Shown here one piece after another: positions 8,219 through 15,079 of a stretch of DNA of 64,000 bases (its first letter is position 1; every line of letters starts with the position of its first letter). The notes beneath the pieces are model-generated. The model worked only from the letters and a program-made list of their open reading frames with translations. It was not told the origin of the DNA and made no database searches. The stretch covers positions 1-64,000 of the forward strand of contig JACJWV010000004.1 in assembly GCA_020636915.1 (NCBI GenBank), given 5' to 3'. Source of the stretch: Nocardioides sp. Its GTDB lineage: Bacteria > Actinomycetota > Actinomycetes > Propionibacteriales > Nocardioidaceae. The position numbers and the translations under genes were made by a program.

Positions 8219-9139
8219 TCAGAAGAGGGCCGAGGCCAGGTTCTGCCGGCCCTTGAGGACCCGGGGGTCGTCGTTGCCGACGGCGCCGAAGAGCTCGAGC
8301 AGGTGCTCGCGGGCCCGGTCCCGGTCGTCCCCGGACGTGCGACGGACCAGGTCGACGAGCCGGTTGAAGGCGTCGTCGACGTGTCCGCCGAGCAGGTCGA
8401 GGTCGGCGACCAGGGTCTGGGCGTCGACGTCCTCCGGCGCGGCGGCCGCCGCGGCCCGGGCCGCGGCGAGGTCGACGCCCTGGGTGCGCTGGAGCACCTT
8501 CGCCATCGACAGCCCGGCGGCCGCCTCGGCGTCGGCCGGGTTGGCGTCGACGAGCTTCTGGTACTCGGCCACGGCGCGCTCGATGTCACCCTCGCCGAGC
8601 GCGTCCTGCGCTGCGGCGTACCTCGGGTCGACCTGCTCGTCGACCTCCTCCCCCTCGCCACCCCCCACGTGCCGGGGCTGGTGACGCCCGGCGATGCCGT
8701 TGGCCGTCAGCTGCTGGGTGACCTGGGTCAGCTGCGTGCGCAGCTGGTCGATCGGGAGCACGTCCTGGAACAGCGGCGCAGGGCGGCCGTCGACGACGGC
8801 GACCACGAGCGGCACCGAGGGGATCTGCATCGCCTGGGCGATCGCGGGGACGGCGTCGATGTCGACCAGCCCGACGAGGAAGCGTCCTTCGAACTCCCCC
8901 GACAGCGTCTCCATGTCGCGCGCCAGGTCGGCGCTCTCCGGCATGCGGGACGGTGAGTAGAAGACCAGGAGGACCGGGGCGGTCATCGAGGCCTCGATCG
9001 TCGACTGGAAGTTCTGCTCGGTCAGCTGGACGGCGTACGACGACCCGGCCGGTGCGCCCGGGTTCGCCCCCGCGGGTGCGGCGCCGGCGAGACCGGACAG
9101 GTCGACGGCGCCCGGACGGGAGAACGGCTGCTGGGTCAT
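8219..9139 (-). CDS. YbbN/CnoX-like thioredoxin-fold and TPR protein lacking the CXXC motif
   Basis: Encodes 306 residues: a Gly/Ala/Pro-rich start (1-40), a thioredoxin-like fold (about 45-150), then TPR-like helices (about 170-305, with ALGEGDIERAVAEYQKLVDA). This layout is that of the YbbN/CnoX co-chaperones, which hold unfolded proteins and hand them to chaperonin. The position of the thioredoxin active site reads LLVFYSPSRMPES, so both redox cysteines are absent and the protein cannot act as a disulfide reductase. Holdase or adaptor activity is therefore the likely function. It is followed 4 bases later by a small membrane protein gene. Confidence 0.85.
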   Translation of the reverse strand: MTQQPFSRPGAVDLSGLAGAAPAGANPGAPAGSSYAVQLTEQNFQSTIEASMTAPVLLVFYSPSRMPESADLARDMETLSGEFEGRFLVGLVDIDAVPAIAQAMQIPSVPLVVAVVDGRPAPLFQDVLPIDQLRTQLTQVTQQLTANGIAGRHQPRHVGGGEGEEVDEQVDPRYAAAQDALGEGDIERAVAEYQKLVDANPADAEAAAGLSMAKVLQRTQGVDLAAARAAAAAAPEDVDAQTLVADLDLLGGHVDDAFNRLVDLVRRTSGDDRDRAREHLLELFGAVGNDDPRVLKGRQNLASALF

Positions 9140-9182
9140 GGCGCCAATCCTAGGGATCCGGCGCCGGCGGACCGGACGCGGC

Positions 9183-10391
9183 CTACAGCAGACCCAGTGC
9201 GTGGGCCTCCTCGCGCAGCTCCTCGCGGACGCTCGGGTGGGCGGCGTTGTCGATGAGCTGGCGGGCCTGGTCGTCCTGGCTCCGGCCGTAGATCTCGGCG
9301 AGCCCCTGCTCGGTCACGACCGCGCTCATCTGGAACGAGGTCACCGGCTCGTCGACCAGCGGCACGATCGTCGAGCAGTCGGCCTTCGGGTGCCAGGAGC
9401 GCAGCGCGATGAACGCCTGCCCGCCGGCGCTGTGGAGCGCACCGACGATGAAGTCGGTCTGGCCGCCGAAGCCGGAGTGGATGCGGGCGTTGATGCGCGA
9501 GGCGTTGGCCTGGCCGAAGAGGTCGACCTGCAGGGCGGTGTTGACGCTGACCATCTTCGGGTTGCGGGCGATCCGCGCCGGGCTGTTGGTCGTCTCGGTC
9601 CGCACCATCTCGACCCGCTCGTTGTCACCCACCCAGTCCAGGAGCTCCTCGGAGCCGAAGAGGAACGACGCCGAGATGGGGATGTGCCGGTCCAGCGCCC
9701 CGACCCGCTCGAGCGCGAGCACGCTGTCGGAGAACATCTCGGTCCAGATCCGCAGCCCGCTCCGGCCGGCCAGCCCGTGCAGCGTCGCGTCCGGTACGGC
9801 GCCGATGCCGGCCTGCAGGGTCGAGCCGTCGACCACGTGCTCGGCGACCAGCGCACCGATCCGCGCCGAGTCCTCGTCGATCGCGCCGACCGGGGCGGAC
9901 GGCATCGGGGAGTCGGACTCCACGAAGACGTCGATGAGGGCGACGTCGACCAGGGCGTCGCCGGTGGTCCACGGCATCGCGTCGTTGACCTGGGCGATCA
10001 CGAGTCCGCCGCCGCGCTTGGCCGCCTCGATCGCCGCCGGCAGGACGTTGACCTCGACCCCCAGCGAGACCTTGCCGTCGCGCGGGCGCGTGGTGTGCAG
10101 GAGCACCGCGTCGGGCGGGAGCTGGCGGTTGAACAGGGTCGGCACCATCGACAGCCTCGAGGGCACGTAGCTCAGGCGCGGGCTGCGCCGCTGCCCCGGA
10201 CCCACGAACGAGGTCTCGAGCGTGACCCCCTCCCGGTCGGGCAGACCGCGCTGGCCGTTGAGCACCCACAGGCGGTACTCGTCCAGGGCGCCGTCGACCA
10301 GCTTCAGCGTGTCCCACGGGGTGGCGTGGTTGCCGGTCGCGACGATGCGCGGGTCGGGCGGGAGGGACGCGAGGGCATGAGCGAGATCCAC
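9183..10391 (-). CDS. Acetyl-CoA hydrolase/CoA-transferase family protein (4-hydroxybutyrate CoA-transferase-like)
   Basis: Encodes 402 residues with the two-domain fold of the Cat1/AbfT family. The conserved glutamate that forms the glutamyl-CoA thioester is seen in GLRIWTEMFSDSVL (about residue 218). The acyl-CoA-binding loop appears as SGFGGQTDF (about residue 300), and the C-terminal VTEQGLAEIYGRS motif is typical. Members move CoA between acetyl-CoA and short acids (succinate, 4-hydroxybutyrate, propionate) or hydrolyse acetyl-CoA; the exact acids cannot be read off. It follows the acyl-CoA mutase gene on the same strand after 72 bases, in keeping with short-chain acyl-CoA metabolism. 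Confidence 0.85.
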   Translation of the reverse strand: MDLAHALASLPPDPRIVATGNHATPWDTLKLVDGALDEYRLWVLNGQRGLPDREGVTLETSFVGPGQRRSPRLSYVPSRLSMVPTLFNRQLPPDAVLLHTTRPRDGKVSLGVEVNVLPAAIEAAKRGGGLVIAQVNDAMPWTTGDALVDVALIDVFVESDSPMPSAPVGAIDEDSARIGALVAEHVVDGSTLQAGIGAVPDATLHGLAGRSGLRIWTEMFSDSVLALERVGALDRHIPISASFLFGSEELLDWVGDNERVEMVRTETTNSPARIARNPKMVSVNTALQVDLFGQANASRINARIHSGFGGQTDFIVGALHSAGGQAFIALRSWHPKADCSTIVPLVDEPVTSFQMSAVVTEQGLAEIYGRSQDDQARQLIDNAAHPSVREELREEAHALGLL

Positions 10392-10463
10392 ACCCCGATT
10401 CCACCACCATCCGGGTCCGAAGACCTGGGTCCGAAGTCCCGGGACCTGACCCGTAGGTCCCCC

Positions 10464-12152
10464 TCAGAACCGCGCGGGCTCGCGGTACTCCCCCCACTCG
10501 GCCCGCAGCGCGTCGCAGATCTCGCCCAGCGTCGCCTCGGCACGGCACGCGTCGAGCATGGGCTCGATCATGTTCTCGTCGGTCCGGGCCGCGGCGACCA
10601 GCCGCTCGAGGGCGGACCGGACCGCCTCGGCGTCGCGACCCTGCCGGCGGGCCGCGAGCATGCGGACCTGCTCGACCTCGACCTCGTGCGAGACCCGCAG
10701 GATCTCCAGGTCGTGGGTGACCGACTCCTCGTGGCAGTTGACGCCGACGATCCGCTTCTCACGCTTCTCCAGGGCGACCTGGTACTGGAAGGCCGCCTCG
10801 GCGATCTCGGACATGAACCAGCCCTCCTCGATCCCCCGGAGCAGCCCGCGCGTGACCAGCCAGTCGCCGCCGCGGACCGCCTCGGCGAGCTCCTCGGGCT
10901 GATCGGAGGTGAGCGTCGAGCCGCCCATGGCCAGGATCTTGTCGAAGATCGCGTTCGCCTCGGCCTCGATGCGGTCGGTCAGCGCCTCGACGTACCAGGA
11001 CCCGCCGAGCGGGTCGGCGACGTTGACGACGCCGGTCTCCTCCATGATCACCTGCTGGGTGCGCAGCGCGATCTCGGCCGCCTGCTCGCTCGGGAGCGCG
11101 AGCGTCTCGTCGAGCGCGTTGGTGTGCAGGGAGTTGGTGCCGCCGAGCACGGCCGAGAGCGCCTCGATGCCGGTGCGGACCACGTTGTTGTACGGCTGCT
11201 GGGCCGTCAGCGAGACCCCGGCGGTCTGGGTGTGGAACCGCAGCCACTGCGCCTTCTCGGACTGCGCGCCGTAGACGTCGCGCATCCAGCGCGCCCAGAT
11301 GCGCCGGGCCGCGCGGAACTTGGCGATCTCCTCGAAGAAGTCCACGTGGGCGTCGAAGAAGAAGGACAGCCCGGGGGCGAAGACGTCGACGTCGAGGCCG
11401 CGGGAGAGCCCGAGCTCGACGTACCCGAAGCCGTCGGCGAGCGTGAACGCGAGCTCCTGCGCGGCCGTCGAGCCGGCCTCCCGGATGTGGTAGCCGGAGA
11501 CGGACAGCGGCTTGTACGCCGGGATGTTCGCGGCGCAGTACTCCATCAGGTCACCGATGAGCCTCAGGTGCGGCTCGGGCGCGAACAGCCACTCCTTCTG
11601 CGCGATGTACTCCTTGAAGATGTCGGTCTGCAGCGTCCCGTTGAGGGTGCGGGTGTCGACGTCCGCCCGCTCGGCGGCGACGAGCATCATGCAGAACACC
11701 GGGACCGCCGGGCCGCTGATCGTCATCGAGGTGGTGACGTCGCCCAGGTCGATGCCGTCGAAGAGCACCTCCATGTCGGCCACCGAGTCGATCGCGACCC
11801 CGCAGTGACCGACCTCGCCCAGCGACTTCGGGTCGTCGGAGTCCCGCCCCATCAGCGTCGGCATGTCGAACGCGACGCTCAGGCCGCCGCCGCCGCGCCC
11901 CAGGATCATCCGGTAGCGCTCGTTGGTCTGCTGGGCGTTGCCGAAGCCCGCGAACTGCCGGATCGTCCAGGTCCGGCCGCGGTAGCCGGTCGGGTAGAGC
12001 CCGCGGGTGAACGGGAACTGCCCGGGCCACTCGGAGTCGTCGGTGCCGTACGCCGGCTCCACCTCGAGCCCGCTGAGCGTCGTGAAGTCGGACTCCCGGA
12101 CGCGGGACTGCTCGTAGCGGGCCTGCCAGCGGGCGCGTGCGCTCTCGGTCAT
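10464..12152 (-). CDS. icmA: Isobutyryl-CoA mutase large subunit (methylmalonyl-CoA mutase family)
   Basis: Encodes 562 residues, the size of Streptomyces IcmA (566). It is a B12-dependent mutase barrel without its own cobalamin-binding domain, so it needs a separate small subunit (IcmB), not present in this window. The enzyme interconverts isobutyryl-CoA and n-butyryl-CoA by a radical 1,2-shift. Phe67 in TWTIRQFAGFGN and Gln185 in EYIAQKEWLF match, at a constant offset of 13, the Phe80/Gln198 pair that separates isobutyryl-CoA mutases from methylmalonyl-CoA mutases (Tyr/Arg). The ATG at 12152 follows a TACTAT box by 6 bases, so the longer upstream reading is rejected. A 14-bp dyad lies 102 bp upstream. 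Confidence 0.9.
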   Translation of the reverse strand: MTESARARWQARYEQSRVRESDFTTLSGLEVEPAYGTDDSEWPGQFPFTRGLYPTGYRGRTWTIRQFAGFGNAQQTNERYRMILGRGGGGLSVAFDMPTLMGRDSDDPKSLGEVGHCGVAIDSVADMEVLFDGIDLGDVTTSMTISGPAVPVFCMMLVAAERADVDTRTLNGTLQTDIFKEYIAQKEWLFAPEPHLRLIGDLMEYCAANIPAYKPLSVSGYHIREAGSTAAQELAFTLADGFGYVELGLSRGLDVDVFAPGLSFFFDAHVDFFEEIAKFRAARRIWARWMRDVYGAQSEKAQWLRFHTQTAGVSLTAQQPYNNVVRTGIEALSAVLGGTNSLHTNALDETLALPSEQAAEIALRTQQVIMEETGVVNVADPLGGSWYVEALTDRIEAEANAIFDKILAMGGSTLTSDQPEELAEAVRGGDWLVTRGLLRGIEEGWFMSEIAEAAFQYQVALEKREKRIVGVNCHEESVTHDLEILRVSHEVEVEQVRMLAARRQGRDAEAVRSALERLVAAARTDENMIEPMLDACRAEATLGEICDALRAEWGEYREPARF

Positions 12153-12158
12153 GGACAG

Positions 12159-12187
12159 ATAGTAGGACGTCCAACTAAGTGCGCCAA
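12159..12187 (-). promoter_or_regulatory. icmA promoter (-35 TTGGCG, 17 bp, -10 TACTAT)
   Basis: On the minus strand TTGGCG and TACTAT are separated by 17 bases, and TACTAT ends 6 bases before the icmA ATG. This predicts a leaderless icmA transcript. Both boxes fit actinobacterial housekeeping sigma promoters. Confidence 0.55.
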
Positions 12188-12232
12188 ACGGGGCCGCGGC
12201 TTCGGGGCGCCCGGGCGGTGTTCGGTTTCGTT

Positions 12233-12290
12233 CAATTGCTGGGAAATGCACCGCTTACCCGCGGGTAACCGGTGCATTTCCCAGCAATTG
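12233..12290. repeat. 58-bp near-perfect palindrome with an embedded TTACC-N4-GGTAA dyad
   Basis: The two 21-base arms (outer half CAATTGCTGGGAAATGCACC) are exact reverse complements. The centre is itself a palindrome, TTACCCGCGGGTAA at 12255-12268, and only one C/C pair is unmatched in the whole 58 bases. It lies between the 3' end of the YjbR-like gene and the icmA promoter, both on the minus strand. It could therefore terminate the upstream transcript and also carry an operator for icmA. The 14-bp centre matches sites upstream of ccr and of the ethylmalonyl-CoA mutase gene. Confidence 0.75.
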
Positions 12291-12312
12291 CACGCTCACG
12301 ACCCCGCGGCGA

Positions 12313-12861
12313 CTACCGCACCCAACGCCAGATCCGGCCCTCGCGCACCTCGACCGACGTCGGCGGTCGCGGCACGGGGTGGGAGCGCAGGTGGGCGAGC
12401 AGGGCCGGCCGGCCGCGGAGCTCGAGGTCGCCGTCGACGAAGTGCAGGCGGGGGTGCAGCAGGTCGGGCAGCAGGTCCCAGTCGCCGGAGTCCATCGCGC
12501 TCCACGCAGCCGCGGTCGGGGGCTCCATCTCGGGCAGGTCGTGCAGCATCTGGGGCGTGCACATCCGCCAGGCGTCGGTGACCAGCTCCCGCATCTCCTC
12601 GGCGTCGAGACGGTCGAGGTGGGCGCAGACCCACTGATAGCGCAGGTCGCGCTGCGGCGGCAGGAAGAACGTCGCGGGATCGGACTCGATGAGCCCGTCG
12701 CGTGCTTCGCGCGGGTAGCCGAACCCCATGTCGGTCTCGTCGCGGGAGAACCCGACGAAGACGATCTGGCGGACCTTGAGCTTGTACCGCCCGCCGGTGA
12801 AGGACTCGTAGGCCCGGGGCAGCGCGAGGCCGACCTCCCGGACGTCGTCGGCGGTGACCAC
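12313..12861 (-). CDS. MmcQ/YjbR-like domain fused to a short SnoaL-like domain
   Basis: Encodes 182 residues. Residues 1-110 match the MmcQ/YjbR fold (VREVGLALPRAYESFTGGRY, ATFFLPPQRDLRYQWVCAHL, then ELVTDAWRMCTPQ). This double-wing fold resembles DNA-binding proteins but its role is unknown. Residues about 118-182 read like a shortened SnoaL/NTF2-type half barrel (AMDSGDWDLLPDLLHPRLHF with a DGDLELRGRPALLAHL run). The fusion is uncommon. The GTG start overlaps the stop of the marR gene by one base, so the pair is probably one operon and may act together. Confidence 0.7.
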   Translation of the reverse strand: MVTADDVREVGLALPRAYESFTGGRYKLKVRQIVFVGFSRDETDMGFGYPREARDGLIESDPATFFLPPQRDLRYQWVCAHLDRLDAEEMRELVTDAWRMCTPQMLHDLPEMEPPTAAAWSAMDSGDWDLLPDLLHPRLHFVDGDLELRGRPALLAHLRSHPVPRPPTSVEVREGRIWRWVR

Positions 12862-13349
12862 TAGAAGTCCCCGGCCGCCTCGCGCACCGGTCGGAGCAGC
12901 TCCGAGAGCCGCTGCAGGTCGCCGTCGTCGAGCGCACCGAGCGCGAAGTCGGCGGCGACCAGGTCGCGGGTCGCCGCCTCGACGAGCTCACGACCGGCGT
13001 CGGTGATCTCGGCGAGCACGGCCCGCCCGTCCTCGGGGTGCGCCCGCCGCTCGACGAGCCCGGCCGACTCCAGCCGGCGCACGATCGAGGTGACCGAGGT
13101 CGGGTGCACCTGCAGGCGCTCCCCCATCTTGCCCAACGGCAGCGAGCCGCGGGAGGAGAAGACCAGCAGGACCAGCGCCTCGTAGCGCGCGAACGTCAGG
13201 CCGTGCGGCTTCAAGATGGCGTCGAGACGGCCGATCACGAGCTGCTGCACGCGCATCAGGGAGGTGACGGCGTGCATCGCCGGGACGCGGTCCCAGTGGG
13301 TGCCCCACTGCCGGGCGGCCTCGTCGATCGGGTCGAAGGGAAGCGTCAC
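12861..13349 (-). CDS. MarR-family transcriptional regulator
   Basis: Encodes 162 residues. The winged helix-turn-helix is clear in the middle (FARYEALVLLVFSSRGSLPL, then GERLQVHPTSVTSIVRRLES, and the wing VERRAHPEDGRAVLAEITDAG). MarR proteins are dimers that usually repress neighbouring genes until a small aromatic or lipophilic ligand binds. Its own target is probably this operon, since the following YjbR-like gene overlaps its stop by one base. The GTG lies 6 bases after a TAGCCT box, suggesting a leaderless mRNA. A repeated GCTAGTT word straddles that box. Confidence 0.9.
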   Translation of the reverse strand: MTLPFDPIDEAARQWGTHWDRVPAMHAVTSLMRVQQLVIGRLDAILKPHGLTFARYEALVLLVFSSRGSLPLGKMGERLQVHPTSVTSIVRRLESAGLVERRAHPEDGRAVLAEITDAGRELVEAATRDLVAADFALGALDDGDLQRLSELLRPVREAAGDF

Positions 13350-13355
13350 GGCAGG

Positions 13356-13378
13356 AGGCTAGTTCACCGCAGCTAGTT
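13356..13378 (-). promoter_or_regulatory. marR promoter box with repeated GCTAGTT words
   Basis: On the minus strand TAGCCT ends 6 bases before the marR GTG. On the plus strand GCTAGTT occurs at 13358-13364 and again at 13372-13378, a 14-base period, overlapping the box. The repeat could be an autoregulatory MarR site. It also includes the stop codon of the PH-domain gene. Confidence 0.4.
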
Positions 13379-13903
13379 GACCCGGCTCCCGCGCAGCCCG
13401 GCACGCTGGACGACGCGCTGGATCGCGAGGTCCCGTTCAAGCGGCCTCCCGACGTACCGGACGTCGCGGACCCCCTGACCGCGCGCGGCGGACTCGAAGG
13501 CGAAGTGGCCGTAACCGAGGATGCGGCCGAGCAGCGGACGACGGACCGTGATGTCGAGGATCCGGCTCAGCGGCATGGTGGCCAGGTTGCGGGTGAGCAC
13601 GCCGTGGACGCGGAAGACCCGCATGTTGGTGATCACGAACCGGTCGCGGTGCGCGGCCAGGCCCAGCCACACGGCGTGCCCGGCGGCCACGAACCCGGCG
13701 AGCACCGGCACCCACGCGACCTCGATCCACACCACGCCGCTCGCGAGGAGCAGGGTCAGCGCGAGAAGCCCCTCGGCGATCGGGCGCAGGTACGCCGCCC
13801 AGTGGTGCCGCACCTCGTCGACGACGACCTCGCCCTCGTCGCGCAACAGGTGCCGCGAGAGCCACGGCTGCGTGGAGGGCAGGAAGTCCGAGACGCGCAC
13901 CAC
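13373..13903 (-). CDS. bPH_2 (bacterial PH-like) domain membrane protein
   Basis: Encodes 176 residues. Two transmembrane helices (about 37-55 and 62-80, LLALTLLLASGVVWIEVAWV) are followed by a cytoplasmic PH-like domain with the YdbT/YdbS signature (RDRFVITNMRVFRVHGVLTR, then TMPLSRILDITVRRPLLGRI and GYGHFAFESAA). Function is unknown; the family occurs in many actinobacteria. It begins 2 bases after the stop of a 54-residue membrane peptide, and marR starts 23 bases after its end. Confidence 0.85.
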   Translation of the reverse strand: MVRVSDFLPSTQPWLSRHLLRDEGEVVVDEVRHHWAAYLRPIAEGLLALTLLLASGVVWIEVAWVPVLAGFVAAGHAVWLGLAAHRDRFVITNMRVFRVHGVLTRNLATMPLSRILDITVRRPLLGRILGYGHFAFESAARGQGVRDVRYVGRPLERDLAIQRVVQRAGLRGSRVN

Positions 13904-13905
13904 GG

Positions 13906-14070
13906 CTACTCCAGCTCGCGGATGAACGTGATCACCGAGCTGAAGAAGTCACCGGTGAGGGCCGCGCCGCTGGCGCCGGCCTTGTGCGCGGACTGGGCGA
14001 GGCCGTGGGGGTCGGTGACCATCCAGAACAAGCCGAACACGATGAGCAGCACGACGACCGCTTTCTTCAT
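13906..14070 (-). CDS. 54-residue single-pass membrane peptide, conserved partner of the bPH_2 gene
   Basis: A short gene that is easily missed. It starts with ATG at 14070 and ends with TAG at 13906. The product has a lysine start, one hydrophobic helix (KKAVVVLLIVFGLFWMVTD), an Ala/Gly/Ser-rich linker, and an aromatic tail (FFSSVITFIREL). I recall similar small proteins immediately upstream of bPH-domain genes in other actinobacteria, but could not check this. The spacing of 2 bases to the following GTG argues for translational coupling and a shared membrane function. Confidence 0.72.
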   Translation of the reverse strand: MKKAVVVLLIVFGLFWMVTDPHGLAQSAHKAGASGAALTGDFFSSVITFIRELE

Positions 14071-14167
14071 GGGGGAAGCACCCATCCTCGAGACACCCGG
14101 AGCCAGGACATGGATCGACTGACCTGTCTACCGAAGGCGGCGGCGGCGCTCCACCGGACACGCCGGT

Positions 14168-14977
14168 CTAGACCGGTCGGATCGGCCAGCAGACCTCGGT
14201 CGTGTGGTCGATCAGGTCGTCCTCGTCACCGCGCGGGAGGTACCGCTCCACGATCGGCCCCTCCGCGGCCAGCGCCTGCTCGGTCACGCTGCGCCCGACG
14301 GCCGAGTACGCGCCGTCGAGGTCGACCATCGGGCCGTCGTACGTCACGACGGCGAAGCGGCCCGCCGGGCGCTGGACCGCCTCGACCCGGCCGGGCAGGG
14401 ATGGCACCGCTGCGACCGGGACGAACGCGACGACCTCGGCACGGGACTCGGTGAAGAACTCGGTCGGGAACTCCGCACCGTCCGGCCCGATCCGGTCCAC
14501 CCCCGAGGTGCGCAGCAGCCGGTGCAGCTCGGCGAACGCCTCCATCCACCAGGTGACGACCGAGTCACCGTCGACCTGCCCGCGGATCGCCAGCGCCGGA
14601 CCGGCCGGCTCGTCCCGCTGCACCACCTCGAGCCCGCCCGGGTCCGCGGACAGCATCCGGCGCAGGGACTCCACGGTCTCCTGGGTCTCGCGGAGCTGAC
14701 GGCTCATCCGCTCGAGGTGCGCCACGATCACGGCGTTGCGTGACTCCTCGTCGGGCGCGGACAGCACGACCCGGACCTCGTCCACCGGGAGGTCCAGGTC
14801 GCGCAGCCGCCGGATCAGCCGGGCCTGGGCGACCTGCTCGGGGCGGTATGAGCGGTAGCCGCTCTGGGGGTCGACCCGGGCCGGCTCCAGCAGGCCGACG
14901 TCGTGGTAGTGCCGCAGCGCCTTCACGGTCAGGAACGTCATCCTCGAGAAGTCGCCGATGCTCAGCAGCCCGTCCAT
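14168..14977 (-). CDS. MerR-family regulator with GyrI-like effector domain
   Basis: Encodes 269 residues. The N-terminal MerR winged helix is textbook (LLSIGDFSRMTFLTVKALRH, then YHDVGLLEPARVDPQSGYRS). A long dimerisation helix follows, then a C-terminal GyrI-like ligand domain from about residue 115, as in the BmrR-type multidrug sensors. The start is the ATG at 14977; the huge frame continuing upstream on this strand is antisense to the transporter. It is divergent from a drug-efflux MFS gene whose promoter holds an overlong-spacer dyad typical of MerR control. Confidence 0.92.
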   Translation of the reverse strand: MDGLLSIGDFSRMTFLTVKALRHYHDVGLLEPARVDPQSGYRSYRPEQVAQARLIRRLRDLDLPVDEVRVVLSAPDEESRNAVIVAHLERMSRQLRETQETVESLRRMLSADPGGLEVVQRDEPAGPALAIRGQVDGDSVVTWWMEAFAELHRLLRTSGVDRIGPDGAEFPTEFFTESRAEVVAFVPVAAVPSLPGRVEAVQRPAGRFAVVTYDGPMVDLDGAYSAVGRSVTEQALAAEGPIVERYLPRGDEDDLIDHTTEVCWPIRPV

Positions 14978-14993
14978 GGGCGCAGCCTGCCCC

Positions 14994-15065
14994 CTCCCCC
15001 TGGGGGAGAGTCCACCGCTTTCTCCCAGCCCTGACCCAGCCCTTGACCCTCCCGCTGCGGGAGGG
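14994..15065. promoter_or_regulatory. Divergent merR-MFS control region with two GC-rich dyads
   Basis: Dyad 1 is CTCCCCC-T-GGGGGAG at 14994-15008, near the merR start. Dyad 2 is CCCTCCCG-CTG-CGGGAGGG at 15047-15065 and directly follows TTGACC (15043-15048), a good -35 box for the MFS gene that starts at 15080. A dyad between -35 and -10 with an extended spacer is the hallmark of MerR-activated promoters. The -10 box itself is not obvious. Confidence 0.55.
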
Positions 15066-15079
15066 CGGAGAACGGCGTC

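Noticed and set aside
10411..10455. Repeated GGGTCCGAAG words as a terminator between the CoA-transferase and icmA genes
   Set aside because: Complementary arms are only about 5 bases and imperfect; nothing convincing.
12153..12251. A 33-residue N-terminal extension of icmA
   Set aside because: It would be encoded by the palindrome and promoter region, has no counterpart in IcmA proteins, and the ATG at 12152 has a better placed -10 box.
9138..12581. A plus-strand open frame of about 1150 codons
   Set aside because: It is antisense to the CoA-transferase and isobutyryl-CoA mutase genes. Its product is a low-complexity Arg/Gly/Val/Asp-rich string caused by high third-position GC.
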